DNA from: Gemmatimonadota bacterium
GTDB taxonomy: Bacteria; Gemmatimonadota; Gemmatimonadetes; Gemmatimonadales; Gemmatimonadaceae
Assembly: GCA_028287305.1 (NCBI GenBank)
Contig: JAQBPX010000021.1
Span: 20,433 to 84,432 of the forward strand
Reading direction: 5' to 3'
DNA length: 64,000 nucleotides
Within the stretch, counting starts at the first letter, position 1, and each line of letters begins with the position of its first letter. A program made the position numbers and the translations under genes. Under the pieces are notes generated by a model that was not told where the DNA came from, did not search any database, and was given only the letters and a program-made list of their open reading frames with translations. Below are positions 1 to 9,901 of this stretch, piece by piece.

Positions 1-1595
1 TCGAGCCCTTCCGCCGCGAGCGTTTCCGCCGCGGCGAGCGACTGGCCGACCATGGTGCCGACCGCGAGGATCGCGACCTCCTTGCCGTGGCGCACCACCT
101 CCCACGTGCCGTAGGGAGTGGGCTCGATATCGGCGATGTTCGGCACGAGGTCGGGCGACGCGTCACGCGGGTAGCGCAGCGAGAACGGGCCAGCGTCGTG
201 GTTCACGCCGGCACGCAGCAGGCCAAGCATCTCGCGACCGTCCTTCGGGGCCGTGACCGTCATCCCCGGCACCGCGAGCATGTAGGCGATGTCGTACAGT
301 CCCATGTGCGTCTCGCCGTCCTCGCCCACCAGGCCGGCGCGATCCATCGCGAAGACCACCGGCAGGTGCTGGAGCGCGACGTCATGAATGACGTTGTCGT
401 ACGCGCGCTGCAGGAAGGTCGAGTAGATCGCGACCACGGGATGCAGCCCGCGCGTGGCCATGCCCGCGGCGAAGGTCACTGCGTGCCCCTCGGCGATGCC
501 GACGTCGAAGAAGCGGTCGGGCACCGCCTTCGCCACCGCCCCGGTGCCCGTGCCACTGGGCATGGCAGCGGTGACGGTGACCACGTCCTTCCGTTCGAGC
601 GAGAGCTGCGCGAGGCCGGTGCCGAAGACCGACGTGTAATTCGGGTTCGCCGTGGAGGCCTTGAGCTGCTTGCCGGTGGAGGGATCGTGTCCCGGCGGCA
701 GCGCGTGCCACTTCTCTCCCGCTGCGTGCTCTCCCGCGGGAAAGCCCTTTCCCTTCTGCGTGATCACGTGCACCAGGCGCGGTCCCTTGAACGCGCGCAC
801 GGCAGTGAACGTCTCCACGAGCGCATCGGTGTCGTGCCCGTCGATGGGGCCGAAGTAGCGGAAGCCGAGCTCCTCGAAGAGCACGCCGGGCGTGAGGAAG
901 GCCTTCACGCTTTCCTCCCACTTCCGCATGAGCGGACCGACCGCCGAGAGCGGACCGGGCATGCTGCCGGCCAGGTCGCCGAGGGTGGAGCGCAGCCGGT
1001 TGTAGAGCGGATTGCGCTGCACGGAATTCAGGTACTTCGACATCGCCCCCACGTTCGGCGCGATCGACATCTCGTTGTCGTTGAGCACCACGATGAAGTC
1101 ACGATCGGTGTGCCCGGCGTTGTTCAGTCCCTCGTACGCCAGCCCGCAAGTGAGTGCGCCATCGCCGAGGATCGAGACGACCTTGAAGTCCTCTCCCTTC
1201 ACGTCGCGGCCCACCGCCATGCCGAAGCCCGCGGAGATCGCGGTGGCGGCGTGACCTGCGCCGAAGGTGTCGTACTCGCTCTCGGTGCGCTTGAGGAAGC
1301 CGGAAATGCCATCCTCCTGGCGCAGCGACTCGAGCCCGGCGTTGCGGCCGGTGAGGAGCTTGTGTGGATAGCCCTGGTGACCCACGTCCCACACGAGCTG
1401 GTCGCGCGGGGTGTCGAAGGCGTAGTGCAGCGCGATCGTGAGCTCCACGACCCCCAGCCCGGCGCCGATGTGGCCTCCGGTGCGCGAGCAGACGTCCACC
1501 AGCCGCGCGCGCATCTCCTCGGCGAGGGGGCGCAGCTCCTCGCGCGACAGTGCGCGAAGGTCGGCGGGCGAGTGGATACGGTCGAGAAGCGGCAT
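1..1595 (-). CDS. dxs: 1-deoxy-D-xylulose-5-phosphate synthase, C-terminus cut by window edge
   Basis: Thiamine-diphosphate enzyme that condenses pyruvate and glyceraldehyde-3-phosphate, the first step of the MEP isoprenoid pathway. The start is the ATG at 1595, giving [10 protein letters not shown]. About 531 residues are in the window; the family is usually 620-640 long, so roughly the last 100 residues lie beyond base 1. Visible marks are GGHIGAGLG near residue 40, the cofactor motif [10 protein letters not shown] near 144 and the transketolase-type [10 protein letters not shown] near 430. It is the last gene of the leftward rny-folD-xseA-xseB-ispA-dxs operon, 19 bases after the prenyl synthase stop, so the first two enzymes of isoprenoid chain building are made together. 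Identity is very sure. Confidence 0.96.
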   Translation of the reverse strand, partial: MPLLDRIHSPADLRALSREELRPLAEEMRARLVDVCSRTGGHIGAGLGVVELTIALHYAFDTPRDQLVWDVGHQGYPHKLLTGRNAGLESLRQEDGISGFLKRTESEYDTFGAGHAATAISAGFGMAVGRDVKGEDFKVVSILGDGALTCGLAYEGLNNAGHTDRDFIVVLNDNEMSIAPNVGAMSKYLNSVQRNPLYNRLRSTLGDLAGSMPGPLSAVGPLMRKWEESVKAFLTPGVLFEELGFRYFGPIDGHDTDALVETFTAVRAFKGPRLVHVITQKGKGFPAGEHAAGEKWHALPPGHDPSTGKQLKASTANPNYTSVFGTGLAQLSLERKDVVTVTAAMPSGTGTGAVAKAVPDRFFDVGIAEGHAVTFAAGMATRGLHPVVAIYSTFLQRAYDNVIHDVALQHLPVVFAMDRAGLVGEDGETHMGLYDIAYMLAVPGMTVTAPKDGREMLGLLRAGVNHDAGPFSLRYPRDASPDLVPNIADIEPTPYGTWEVVRHGKEVAILAVGTMVGQSLAAAETLAAEGL

Positions 1596-1614
1596 TCGAT
1601 TATGTCTGAGGCGG

Positions 1615-2520
1615 TCAGGAGCGCCGGGCGACCGTGAAACGAGCCAGCTCGTCGAGCGCGGGGGTGAGCAAGCCGGCGCCTGCCAGCGCCGAACACCCCT
1701 CGCGTATCAACGCGTCAGCGCGCGCGATTGCTCCATCCACTCCCAACAACGCGGGATACGTGCTCTTCTGCAAGGCCAGGTCGCGGCCGGCGGTCTTTCC
1801 CAGCTCGTCCGTGGTCGCGGTGACGTCCAGCACGTCGTCCGCAATCTGGAACGCCAGCCCGATCGCCTGTCCGTATGTGGCGAGCGCACGCTGGCCCTCG
1901 AGGCTGACCCCGGCCGCGAGACCCCCTAAAGATACCGATGCGGCGATGAGGGCGCCCGTTTTGGAGCGGTGAATTCGCTCGAGATCGGGCAGTCCGAGCG
2001 GCCTGCCCTCTCCCTGCAGGTCCAGCAGCTGGCCGCCGATCATCCCGCTGGCGCCGGAGGCCTCCATCAGCAGTGCGACCAGGGCTCCCGCCTCCGTCTC
2101 GCCGAGGCCGAGCGCGCGACCCGCGCGCCAGGCGCAGCGGGCGGCGAGCGGCACCATCGCCAGGCCGGCCGCGGTCGCGGCGGCCACGCCATACACCCGG
2201 TGCACGGTGGGGCGGCCGCGACGCATGTCGTCGTCGTCCATGCACGGCAGGTCGTCGTGGACCAGCGAGTAGGCGTGCACGATCTCGATCGCGGCGGCGA
2301 GGTGATGTCCCTCACCGCGGCCACCGGATGCCTGGTAGGACGCGAGGAAGAGGATTCCGCGCAGGCGCTTGCCCTCACTGAGCAGGCTGTAGCGAATGGC
2401 GTCACCGACCACGCCGGGCACGGCCTCGAGCTCCTCGTCGCACACGCGAAACAGCGCCGCGTCGATCGCGCGCCGCTCGGTTGCGGCATCGAGCGGCGGG
2501 ATGGACTGCTCAGCGATCAA
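1615..2520 (-). CDS. ispA: Short-chain polyprenyl diphosphate synthase (FPP/GGPP synthase)
   Basis: Trans-prenyltransferase of 301 residues that adds isopentenyl diphosphate to allylic diphosphates. The first aspartate-rich motif DDLPCMDDDD is at residues 89-98 and the second, QIADDVLD, at 225-232. The four-residue spacing inside the first motif is typical of bacterial type enzymes. The chosen ATG overlaps the end of xseB by 11 bases, suggesting coupled translation. Lying between xseB and dxs is a common arrangement for ispA. Product chain length (C15 or C20) cannot be told from sequence alone. The shadow reading frames on the other strand are not real. Confidence 0.93.
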   Translation of the reverse strand: MIAEQSIPPLDAATERRAIDAALFRVCDEELEAVPGVVGDAIRYSLLSEGKRLRGILFLASYQASGGRGEGHHLAAAIEIVHAYSLVHDDLPCMDDDDMRRGRPTVHRVYGVAAATAAGLAMVPLAARCAWRAGRALGLGETEAGALVALLMEASGASGMIGGQLLDLQGEGRPLGLPDLERIHRSKTGALIAASVSLGGLAAGVSLEGQRALATYGQAIGLAFQIADDVLDVTATTDELGKTAGRDLALQKSTYPALLGVDGAIARADALIREGCSALAGAGLLTPALDELARFTVARRS

Positions 2521-2722
2521 GGTCCACCAGGGAGAACTCGCCGTCGTCGCCTTCCACCAGGCGCTGCACCTTCGCCTCCGCGCTGCGCAACTCGGCGTCG
2601 GCGGCGCGCAGGATGGTGACGCCCTCCTCGAACAGCTCGAGCGAGCGCGCGAGCGGCAACTCGTCGCCCTCGAGCTCCTCGACGATGCCCTCGAGGCGAG
2701 CCAGTCGTTCCTCGAACTTCAT
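2510..2722 (-). CDS. xseB: Exodeoxyribonuclease VII small subunit
   Basis: Seventy-residue helical protein that binds XseA in multiple copies to form exonuclease VII, which degrades single-stranded DNA to oligonucleotides. The N-terminal FEERLARLEGIVEELE segment and the following acidic helix are the family signature. It overlaps xseA by four bases (ATGA type) and ispA by 11 bases. The C-terminal tail EFSLVDLDR is the part shared with the ispA start region in another frame. Confidence 0.93.
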   Translation of the reverse strand: MKFEERLARLEGIVEELEGDELPLARSLELFEEGVTILRAADAELRSAEAKVQRLVEGDDGEFSLVDLDR

Positions 2723-3906
2723 TCGGCCTCCTGCAGGGTGACGGCGCGGGCGAGCGCATCCACTCGCCCATCGCGGAGCAGCAGCTCGAAGGGCGCGCCC
2801 TCCACGAATCGCGTGGCGCTCCCGAGCGTGCTGCCGTCGGCACCCCGCGCCACGGCGAAGCCGCGTGACATCGTCGCCAGTGGACTGAGGGCCTGCAACG
2901 TTCCGGCCGCATTGTTGAGGCGCGCGCGGGCGCGCTCGACGCGAAGCTCGCTGCTGCCACGCATGCTCGCGGCGTGATTCGACAGCTGGATGCGCGCGTC
3001 GTGCAGTCGCCCCTGCCCCGCGCCCAGCAGGCGGCCGTTGAGCGAGCGCAGGTGCGCCGACGTCTCTGCTGCATCGCGCACCGCAGCTTCGGCGGCCGCC
3101 GACGGCGTTGGCGCACGCAGGTCGGCGACCAGGTCGCAGATGCTGATGTCGATCTCGTGGCCCACGGCGGAGATGCTGGGGATGGGCGACGCAGCCAGCG
3201 CGCGCGCGACACGCTCCTCGTTGAACGCCCAGAGGTCGTCGCGCCCACCACCACCACGGCCGATGATGAGGAGGTCAGCCGAATGCCAGCGCGCCGCGCG
3301 GTCGAGTGCGGCGCACAGCTCATCCGGTGCAGTCTCGCCCTGCACCGCGGCCGGGATCACGACCACCCGGACGCCGGGCGCGCGCTTCTTCAGCACGGCG
3401 ACGATGTCGTGCAGCGCCGCGCCGTCAGGGCTGGTGATGACGGCGATGGTGCGCGGGTGGCGCGGAAGCGCGCGCTTGCGCTCGGGCGCCAGCAGCCCGT
3501 CTGCCTCGAGGCGCGAGCGCGTGAGCTCGAGCGCCTTGCGCCGAAGGCCGTCGCCCTCGGCCTCCATGCGCTTCACCACGAACTGCATGTCGCCGCGGGC
3601 CGCGTACACGGTGAGCTGGCCGAACGCGGTGACCTGCATGCCGTCGTCGGGCGAGGCGGGGATGCGCATCTTGTCGCGACTCCACACCACGCACTTGATC
3701 TGCGCCTGCGCGTCCCGCAGGCAGAAGTACCAGTGCCCGTTGCGGTGCGCCTTGAAGTCCGTCACCTCGCCCCGCACCCACACCGGGACGAACGCGCCTT
3801 CCAGGATCTCCTTCGCCGCGTAGGTCAGCGTGCCCACCGGCAGCGCGCTCGCGGGCGTGGCGCCTGGAAAGCTGTCGCCCAGCTCCTCGAACAGGTCCAT
3901 GCTCAT
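2719..3906 (-). CDS. xseA: Exodeoxyribonuclease VII large subunit
   Basis: Catalytic subunit of exonuclease VII, 395 residues, slightly shorter than the usual 400-450. An N-terminal OB-fold that binds single-stranded DNA (about 20-115) is followed by the nuclease core with [11 protein letters not shown], the glycine-rich [16 protein letters not shown] and [21 protein letters not shown]. The C-terminal coiled-coil part that holds XseB is compact. The ATG at 3906 overlaps the folD stop by four bases (ATGA), and the gene's own stop overlaps the xseB ATG by four bases, so the three genes are very likely translated in series. Confidence 0.95.
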   Translation of the reverse strand: MSMDLFEELGDSFPGATPASALPVGTLTYAAKEILEGAFVPVWVRGEVTDFKAHRNGHWYFCLRDAQAQIKCVVWSRDKMRIPASPDDGMQVTAFGQLTVYAARGDMQFVVKRMEAEGDGLRRKALELTRSRLEADGLLAPERKRALPRHPRTIAVITSPDGAALHDIVAVLKKRAPGVRVVVIPAAVQGETAPDELCAALDRAARWHSADLLIIGRGGGGRDDLWAFNEERVARALAASPIPSISAVGHEIDISICDLVADLRAPTPSAAAEAAVRDAAETSAHLRSLNGRLLGAGQGRLHDARIQLSNHAASMRGSSELRVERARARLNNAAGTLQALSPLATMSRGFAVARGADGSTLGSATRFVEGAPFELLLRDGRVDALARAVTLQEAE

Positions 3907-4796
3907 GCGCCGGCCGCCTGGCGCTCGAGCGTACGCTCGGCAGCACGCACCGTGTTGCGCAGGAGCATCGCGATGGTCATGGGCCCCACCCCGCCGGGAA
4001 CCGGCGTGATGTGCGAGGCCACCTGCGACACGCCTGCGAAGTCCACGTCGCCCTCCAGGTGATAGCCCTTCGCGGAGGCGTCGTTCACGCGATTGATCCC
4101 CACGTCGATCACCACCGCGCCCGGCTTCACCATGTCGGCGGTGATCATCGAGGGCCGACCGACCGCCGCGATGAGGATGTCCGCCTGCCGGGTGTGCGAT
4201 GCGAGGTCGCGCGTGCGGCTGTGGCAGATGGTGACCGTGGCGTCGGCACCCTGCTGGATGAGCAGCGAGGCCATCGGCTTGCCGACGATGTTGCTCCGCC
4301 CCACGATCACGCAGTGCGCGCCGCGCGTGTCGATCCCGGCCACGCGCAGCAGCTCCTGCACGCCGGCCGGCGTGCAGGGCGCGAAGGCGTCCGGCTCGCC
4401 GATGAGCGTCTTGCCCACGTTCACCGGGTGGAAGCCATCCACGTCCTTCTCGGGACGGATGCGTCGCACCACCGCGTTCTCGTCCATGTGCTTCGGCAGC
4501 GGGCTCTGGACCAGGATCCCGTGCACTGCAGGGTCGGCGTTGAGCCGGTCGATGAGGGCCTCCAGCACCTCCTGCGCGCTGTCGGCCGCCAGGCGAATGG
4601 TCTCGCCGTTCATCCCTGCCTCGCGGCAGGCCTTTTCCTTGGAGCGGACGTACACCGTGCTCGCCGGGTCCTCGCCCACCAGCACCACCGTGAGTCCCGG
4701 CGTGACGCCGCGCGCGATCACCGCTGCCGCATCCCGCGCGACTTCCTCGCGCACGCGCGCGGCCACCGCGGTGCCGCTGATCAGCTCAGCGGGCAT
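3903..4796 (-). CDS. folD: Methylenetetrahydrofolate dehydrogenase / methenyltetrahydrofolate cyclohydrolase
   Basis: Bifunctional cytosolic enzyme of 297 residues interconverting 5,10-methylene- and 10-formyl-tetrahydrofolate with [13 protein letters not shown] carries the catalytic Tyr/Lys. [23 protein letters not shown], the dinucleotide-binding [13 protein letters not shown] and the C-terminal [15 protein letters not shown] are all present and in order. It overlaps rny by 11 bases and xseA by four. Confidence 0.96.
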   Translation of the reverse strand: MPAELISGTAVAARVREEVARDAAAVIARGVTPGLTVVLVGEDPASTVYVRSKEKACREAGMNGETIRLAADSAQEVLEALIDRLNADPAVHGILVQSPLPKHMDENAVVRRIRPEKDVDGFHPVNVGKTLIGEPDAFAPCTPAGVQELLRVAGIDTRGAHCVIVGRSNIVGKPMASLLIQQGADATVTICHSRTRDLASHTRQADILIAAVGRPSMITADMVKPGAVVIDVGINRVNDASAKGYHLEGDVDFAGVSQVASHITPVPGGVGPMTIAMLLRNTVRAAERTLERQAAGA

Positions 4797-6426
4797 ACTC
4801 CACGGTGCGCGTCTCGCGGATCATCACGACCTTGATCTGGCCGGGATACTGGAGCTCGGCCTCGATGCGCCGCGCGATCTCCTCGGTGAGCTGCGACATG
4901 CGCGCGTCGTCCACCTGGTCGGGGACCACCACGATGCGCACCTCGCGCCCCGCCTGGATGGCGAAGACCTTCTCCACGCCGCGGTAGCCGCTCGCAATCT
5001 TCTCGAGTCCCTCGAGGCGCTTCACGTAGGTCTCGAAGGCCTCGCGTCGTGCGCCCGGGCGCGAGCCGCTGATGGCATCGGCGGCCTGGACCAGCACCGA
5101 GACCTCGCTCTCGTGCGGCACGTCGTCGTGATGCGCGGCGATGCAGTTCACCACGAGCGGGTTCTCGCCGTACTTGGTGGCCTGCTCCACGCCGAGCTGC
5201 ACGTGCGTGCCCTCGTGCTCGTGCGTGAGCACCTTGCCGATGTCGTGGAGCAGTGCGCCGCGCTTCGCCATCGCCACGTCCAGGCCCAGCTCGGCGGCCA
5301 TTATGCCGGCGAGCCACGCGACCTCCTTGGAGTGCTGGAGGATGTTCTGCCCGTAACTCGTGCGCCAATGCATGCGGCCGATCAGGCGCACGATCTCGGC
5401 GTGCAGGCCGTGCACGCCGACCTCATAGGCGGCCTGCTCGCCACGCTCGATGATCTGCGCGTCGACTTCCTTCTTCGACTTGTTGACGACTTCCTCGATG
5501 CGCCCCGGATGGATGCGCCCGTCGGTCACGAGCTTCTCGAGCGCGAGCCGTGCGACCTCGCGCCGGATGGGATCGAAGCAGGAGACGACCACGGTGTCGG
5601 GCGTGTCGTCGATGATGACGTCCACGCCGGTCGCGAGCTCGAACGCGCGGATGTTGCGCCCCTCGCGGCCGATGATGCGGCCCTTCATCTCGTCGTTCGG
5701 CAGGCTCACCGCGCTCACGGTGGACTCGGCCGTGTGGTCGGCGGCGATGCGCTGGATGGCGAGCGCGACGATCTTCTTGGCCTCGCGCTCGGCGTTCCGC
5801 TTGGCGCTCTCGCGAATCTCGCGCACGCGGTTGGCGGCGTCGGCCATGGCCTCCTCCTCCATCCGCTTGATGAGCTCGAGCTTGGCGTCCTGGGCGCTCA
5901 TGCCGGCCATCTGCTCGAGGCGGCGGCGTTCCTCGCCTACCAGCTTCTCGAGCTCCTCCTCGCGCGCGATGACCGTCTTCTCGCGGCGGCCGAACTCGCT
6001 GGCGCGACGTCCGAGGTCACGGTCACGCGCCTCCACGGATTCGCTGCGGCGATCGAGTGCCGCTTCGCGCTCACCCACGCGGCGCTCCTGCGTCTCGATC
6101 TCCTCGCGGCGGTCGCGGGTGTCCCTCTCGAAGGTCTCCCGGAGCTTGATCAGCTCCTCCTTTCCGGAGACGACGGCGCTCTTGCGGAGCGTCTCGGCCT
6201 CGCGCTCGGCGTCGGCGACGATGCGCCTGGCGCTGTCAGCGGCCTGCTTCTCGGTATCCTCGGCGGTGGCCTTCGCCGACAGTTGTTTCTGGCGCTCGGC
6301 GGCGGCGCCAGCGGCGGTGCCCGCGGCCGTGCCAGCGCTCGTTCCGGACTTCCTGCCCAAAAAGAAAAACGCCGGCGAGGCGATGACGAGCACGCCCAGC
6401 GCAGCGAAGATCGCAGTCGCTTCCAT
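4786..6426 (-). CDS. rny: Ribonuclease Y
   Basis: Membrane-anchored endoribonuclease that initiates mRNA decay, 546 residues. The start at 6426 ([11 protein letters not shown]) was chosen because it opens directly into a single N-terminal membrane helix and has a GGTGGAG ribosome site about 12 bases upstream; a longer in-frame ATG at 6477 adds residues not expected in the family. After the helix comes a long charged coiled coil (about 40-230). The KH RNA-binding domain follows with [13 protein letters not shown] near 260, then an HD domain with the metal site HDIGK near 385. It is the first gene of the six-gene leftward operon. Confidence 0.94.
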   Translation of the reverse strand: MEATAIFAALGVLVIASPAFFFLGRKSGTSAGTAAGTAAGAAAERQKQLSAKATAEDTEKQAADSARRIVADAEREAETLRKSAVVSGKEELIKLRETFERDTRDRREEIETQERRVGEREAALDRRSESVEARDRDLGRRASEFGRREKTVIAREEELEKLVGEERRRLEQMAGMSAQDAKLELIKRMEEEAMADAANRVREIRESAKRNAEREAKKIVALAIQRIAADHTAESTVSAVSLPNDEMKGRIIGREGRNIRAFELATGVDVIIDDTPDTVVVSCFDPIRREVARLALEKLVTDGRIHPGRIEEVVNKSKKEVDAQIIERGEQAAYEVGVHGLHAEIVRLIGRMHWRTSYGQNILQHSKEVAWLAGIMAAELGLDVAMAKRGALLHDIGKVLTHEHEGTHVQLGVEQATKYGENPLVVNCIAAHHDDVPHESEVSVLVQAADAISGSRPGARREAFETYVKRLEGLEKIASGYRGVEKVFAIQAGREVRIVVVPDQVDDARMSQLTEEIARRIEAELQYPGQIKVVMIRETRTVEYAR

Positions 6427-6883
6427 ATGGAATCTATGCTCCACCGCGGCAGCGCCACGGAGACGAGAGAGAACCACTCATTGGCCGGCGCTCGAGTTCG
6501 ACCGGGACCGTACCGGCGTAGGGTACGGAGGGGCCTTGCTCGCGGGCGTGGACGCCCTAACTGCTTTTCGCGCGCGGACCTACGGTTCAGCTTGGAGAGA
6601 AATTAGAGATGGCTGGGGGTGAAAGCAAGGAACGGGGGCGCCGGAGGCCTGCGCGCCGGGGCCCTTCTCCTCGGACTTGCGCGGACCAACTGAAGCGGAC
6701 TTCCGCGGATACTGCCACAGCAACGCTTTTGAAACTGCCGTTCAACTCACCCACTTCTCATGGACGACGTGATCGTTGAGGAAAGCAGTTCCCAGAGCAG
6801 TGAGTTGTAGTCTCCGCGCCCTTTTCCGCCCTTCAGTCCGCGCCGTTTTCCGAGGAAACGGCCCCGGCGCGCCGAGCCCGGAC
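6427..6883. other. 457-base gene-free region between zapA and rny
   Basis: No plausible protein gene was found on either strand. The region holds a hairpin just after zapA (arms GCCGTTT and AAACGGC, 6842-6862, no U tract), a second inverted repeat on the minus strand (CCGTACC with GGTACGG) around 6500-6530, and several short repeated words such as GCGGAC and AACTGC also seen in other gaps of this window. The rny promoter must lie here. In many bacteria 6S RNA is encoded beside zapA. I could not fold a convincing 6S structure by eye, so this is only a place to look. Confidence 0.5.
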
Positions 6884-7177
6884 CTAAGAGCGCTTCGCCG
6901 GGGGCAGAAGGCGGCGGACATCGGAAGCCAGCACCGCCATCGACCCGCTCAGCTCCTCGGAGGCGGCACGCGCCTCGAACAGCTCGCTGGTCACCTGCAG
7001 CGCGGCCAGGACGATGGCGCGATTGGTCTCGACCACCAGGCCATTCATCTGCACCTGGCGGATGAGCTGGTCAAGGTGCTGGGCGACCGCGCGCGTGAAG
7101 TCGGGCGACGCCTCGCTCCGGATCGTGTAATCCTCGTTGAGGATCGTCACCTTCACCGAGTGCTTCTTGCCGCTCAT
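6884..7177 (-). CDS. zapA: Cell division protein ZapA
   Basis: 97-residue FtsZ-associated protein that bundles FtsZ filaments at the division ring. The N-terminal VKVTILNEDYTIRS strand-turn-strand and following helix match the ZapA head domain, and the C-terminal half is the coiled-coil dimerisation stalk. Its ATG overlaps the preceding coiled-coil gene by four bases. The position downstream of pheT is common for this family. Confidence 0.9.
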   Translation of the reverse strand: MSGKKHSVKVTILNEDYTIRSEASPDFTRAVAQHLDQLIRQVQMNGLVVETNRAIVLAALQVTSELFEARAASEELSGSMAVLASDVRRLLPPAKRS

Positions 7178-7476
7178 CGCTCACCGTCGCGTTCCGCCTG
7201 CTGGCGGAGAAAGTGGACCCGGTCGAGCATGTTCTTTGTGCGCTCGGTGGCCGCCTCGAGGCGGGAGCGGAGCGCCGCGTTCTCGTGCTCCAGCTCCGTG
7301 ACGCGCTCCCGCGAGTCCGCGCCCGTGGTCACCTCTGCCCCGCCCTCCAGCTCCTTGAGCCGAGCCTCGGCCAGGAGCGCGCGGCGGCGGAAGCCCGCGA
7401 GCTCATCGCCCAGGTGACGGACGAGGGTCTCGAGCTCCCGGTAGGCGCGCAGTTCAGGTCGATCGCTGTCTGACAT
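7174..7476 (-). CDS. Small coiled-coil protein encoded between pheT and zapA
   Basis: 100-residue hydrophilic protein, almost entirely helical, with heptads of Leu/Ala separated by charged residues (two segments, about 12-48 and 58-97). No catalytic motif, signal peptide or membrane helix. It overlaps pheT by 23 bases and zapA by four, so it is almost certainly translated together with ZapA. By context it may be a partner of ZapA in the division ring, in the way ZapB is in enterobacteria, but the sequence does not prove this. Confidence 0.75.
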   Translation of the reverse strand: MSDSDRPELRAYRELETLVRHLGDELAGFRRRALLAEARLKELEGGAEVTTGADSRERVTELEHENAALRSRLEAATERTKNMLDRVHFLRQQAERDGER

Positions 7477-9901
7477 TCAGCTCGCTTTCGAGGACCCCGA
7501 GAATCCTGGACCTTCTGCCATCGATTTCCTTGTCGCGTAGAGTGCGCTCCGGATGACGGAAGGTCAACCGCCACGCCACACTCCGCGCGCCAGCCTCGAC
7601 TCCCTCGCCGGTGTATTCGTCGAACAACTCCAGCCGCTCGAGCATCTCGCCAGCGGTCCGGCGGATCACGGCCTCGACCTCGGACGCGAGGCGCCCCGCG
7701 GGCAACAGCAGCGCCAGGTCGAACTCGGCCGCCGGCGTGGATGGCTGTGGCGTGAAGGTGAAGGGCGCGCGAGTAATGGCTGCCGGCGCGACGCCGTGCA
7801 CATTCGCGCCAGGCGCGGCGACCGGCGCGGCGCTCAGCGTCGCCAGTCGCAACTCCACGCCGAACGCAGGCGCCGCCCACACCGGCGCGTCGAGCGACAC
7901 GCGTGAGACGTGACCCACCTCGTCGCCATCCACGGAAATCGTCCAGAGCGCGTGCTCACTGCCCGCCAGGCTCGCGTCGCGACCGGCGAAGGCCACCTCG
8001 ACCAGGCGCTCGGCGATCGCCTTCGCATCCCACTCGTCATAGCGCGCGGCCTGCGTGTCGGTGAAGTGCCGCGGCGCGCGACGTCCCATCACGAGCGCAG
8101 CGACGCGGAGCTCCTCGACGGGAAGCGATCCCTCGCCCGGCGCGAACGTGCTCCCGATCTCGAACAACCGCACGTCGCCCTGCATCTGCGCCAGGTTGTA
8201 CTCGGCGCGGCGCGCGAGCGTGTCGAGCACGTCGCGGCGCAGGTATGCTTCCGTCTCAGAAAGAGGGTTGGACACGCGGGCGAAGCCCTCCGGCGCGCCC
8301 TTCACGAACGGCATCGCGCGCGTCTCGAGCAGGCCGAGCGAGACGAGCGCATCACGCACGCGATGGCCCAGCGTCCACATCGGGTCATCGGGCACGGTGC
8401 CCGGCCGGAACGGCCGCAGCTCGTTCGGGAACGCATCGTAGCCGCGCAGTCGCGCCACTTCCTCGACCAGGTCGATCTCGCCGCTGATGTCCTCGCGCCA
8501 GCTCGGCGCGATCACCGACAGCGACGCGCCATCGGTGCCCGCTTCCACCCTGAATCCGATCGACGTGAGGTATCGCGCCGAATCCTCCGCGCTCACCGCA
8601 TCGCCCAGCACGCGCGCGATGCGCGAGATGCGCAGCACGATCGGCGCCCGCGCAGGCTCGGGCAGGTAGACGTCGGCGGGCGTCGAGATGCTGGTGCCAC
8701 CGGCGACGGCGACGATGAGCTGCACCAGTCGCTCGAGGGCAACCGGTGCGAGCTCGGGGTCGACCGCGCGCTCGAAGCGATAGCTCGCGTCGGTGGAGAG
8801 GCTGAGCGCGCGACGGGCGGTGCGCGTGTGGCCGGCGTGAAAGTTCGCGACCTCGAGGAACAGGTCGGTGGTGCCCTCGGTGACCTCGCTCTCCTTGCCG
8901 CCCATGACGCCCGCGACCGCGTGCGGCCGCTCGGCGTCCGCAATTACGGGGATGCGCGCATCGAGCGTGCGCTCGACGCCGTCCAGCGTGTGGAGGACCT
9001 CCCCCGCCTTCGCCTTTCGCACGACGACGCTCGTGGTGCCCTTGTCGTCGACGCCGAGCTTCGCGAGGTCGAACGCATGCACCGGCTGCCCGAGCTCATG
9101 CAGGATGTAGTTCGTGGCATCCACCACGTTGTTGATCGAGCGAACGCCCACCGACGTGACGCGCGCCACGAGCCACTCGGGGCTGGGGCCGACCGTCACT
9201 CCGCGCACCACCACGCCCATGTAGCGACGCGCGAGCTCCCTGTCCTCCACGTGGATCACGGCGGAACCGGTGCGCGCGGCGCGAGCCTTCCGCTCGGGCG
9301 CGGGGCAGGCGACGTCTCCACCGGGAATCGGCGGCAGCGCAAGCGGCACACCGGTGAGCGCGGAGATCTCGCGCGCGATGCCCAGGTGCGAGAGCAGGTC
9401 CGGGCGATTGGCGCCGACGTCGATCACCACCTGGGTGTCCCCGACGGGCATCGCCTGCAGGAGCGGCGTGCCGAGCGGCACGTCCACGTCGAGGCGCATG
9501 ATGCCCTCGTGATCCTGGCCGAGCCCCAGCTCGCGCGCCGAGCAGAGCATGCCATTCGAGAGGGCGCCGCGAATCTTCCGTCGCTCGAGCTTGAGGCCGT
9601 TCGGCATGGTGGTGCCGGTGGGCGCGAACGGGTACAGCGCGCCGGCCTGCACGTTGGGCGCGCCGCAGACGACGTCGAGCAGCTCCCCGGTGCCCATGTC
9701 CACCTTGTTCACCGACAGGTGGTCGGAGTCCGGGTGCGGCGCGGTGGTGACCACGCGCGCGACGACTATGGCGGCGAGGTCCTGGCGCAGCGGGATGAGC
9801 TCATCCACCGTGGCGGTGTGCGCGGTGAGGAGGTCACGCAGCTGCGCGGGCGTCTGGTGAAATGGCACCAGCGCGCGCAGCCATTCATACGACGCGTTCA
9901 T
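7454..9901 (-). CDS. pheT: Phenylalanyl-tRNA synthetase beta subunit
   Basis: 815-residue subunit of the alpha2-beta2 enzyme that charges tRNA-Phe. The start at 9901 (MNASYEWLRA) overlaps the pheS stop by four bases (ATGA); a longer in-frame ATG at 10138 lies inside pheS and was rejected. An N-terminal tRNA-binding EMAP-like domain (HPDSDHLSVNKVDMG near 60) is followed by the B3/B4 editing domain, the B5 domain, a catalytic-like core and a C-terminal ferredoxin-fold anticodon-binding domain ending in FRHPERTLRDKEID. Confidence 0.97.
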   Translation of the reverse strand: MNASYEWLRALVPFHQTPAQLRDLLTAHTATVDELIPLRQDLAAIVVARVVTTAPHPDSDHLSVNKVDMGTGELLDVVCGAPNVQAGALYPFAPTGTTMPNGLKLERRKIRGALSNGMLCSARELGLGQDHEGIMRLDVDVPLGTPLLQAMPVGDTQVVIDVGANRPDLLSHLGIAREISALTGVPLALPPIPGGDVACPAPERKARAARTGSAVIHVEDRELARRYMGVVVRGVTVGPSPEWLVARVTSVGVRSINNVVDATNYILHELGQPVHAFDLAKLGVDDKGTTSVVVRKAKAGEVLHTLDGVERTLDARIPVIADAERPHAVAGVMGGKESEVTEGTTDLFLEVANFHAGHTRTARRALSLSTDASYRFERAVDPELAPVALERLVQLIVAVAGGTSISTPADVYLPEPARAPIVLRISRIARVLGDAVSAEDSARYLTSIGFRVEAGTDGASLSVIAPSWREDISGEIDLVEEVARLRGYDAFPNELRPFRPGTVPDDPMWTLGHRVRDALVSLGLLETRAMPFVKGAPEGFARVSNPLSETEAYLRRDVLDTLARRAEYNLAQMQGDVRLFEIGSTFAPGEGSLPVEELRVAALVMGRRAPRHFTDTQAARYDEWDAKAIAERLVEVAFAGRDASLAGSEHALWTISVDGDEVGHVSRVSLDAPVWAAPAFGVELRLATLSAAPVAAPGANVHGVAPAAITRAPFTFTPQPSTPAAEFDLALLLPAGRLASEVEAVIRRTAGEMLERLELFDEYTGEGVEAGARSVAWRLTFRHPERTLRDKEIDGRRSRILGVLESELNVRQRST

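Noticed and set aside
87..1637. 516-codon open frame on the plus strand
   Set aside because: Antisense to dxs, which is clearly the real gene.
4093..6606. 837-codon open frame on the plus strand
   Set aside because: Antisense to folD and rny, whose motifs are intact; the translated sequence is low in complexity and matches no family.
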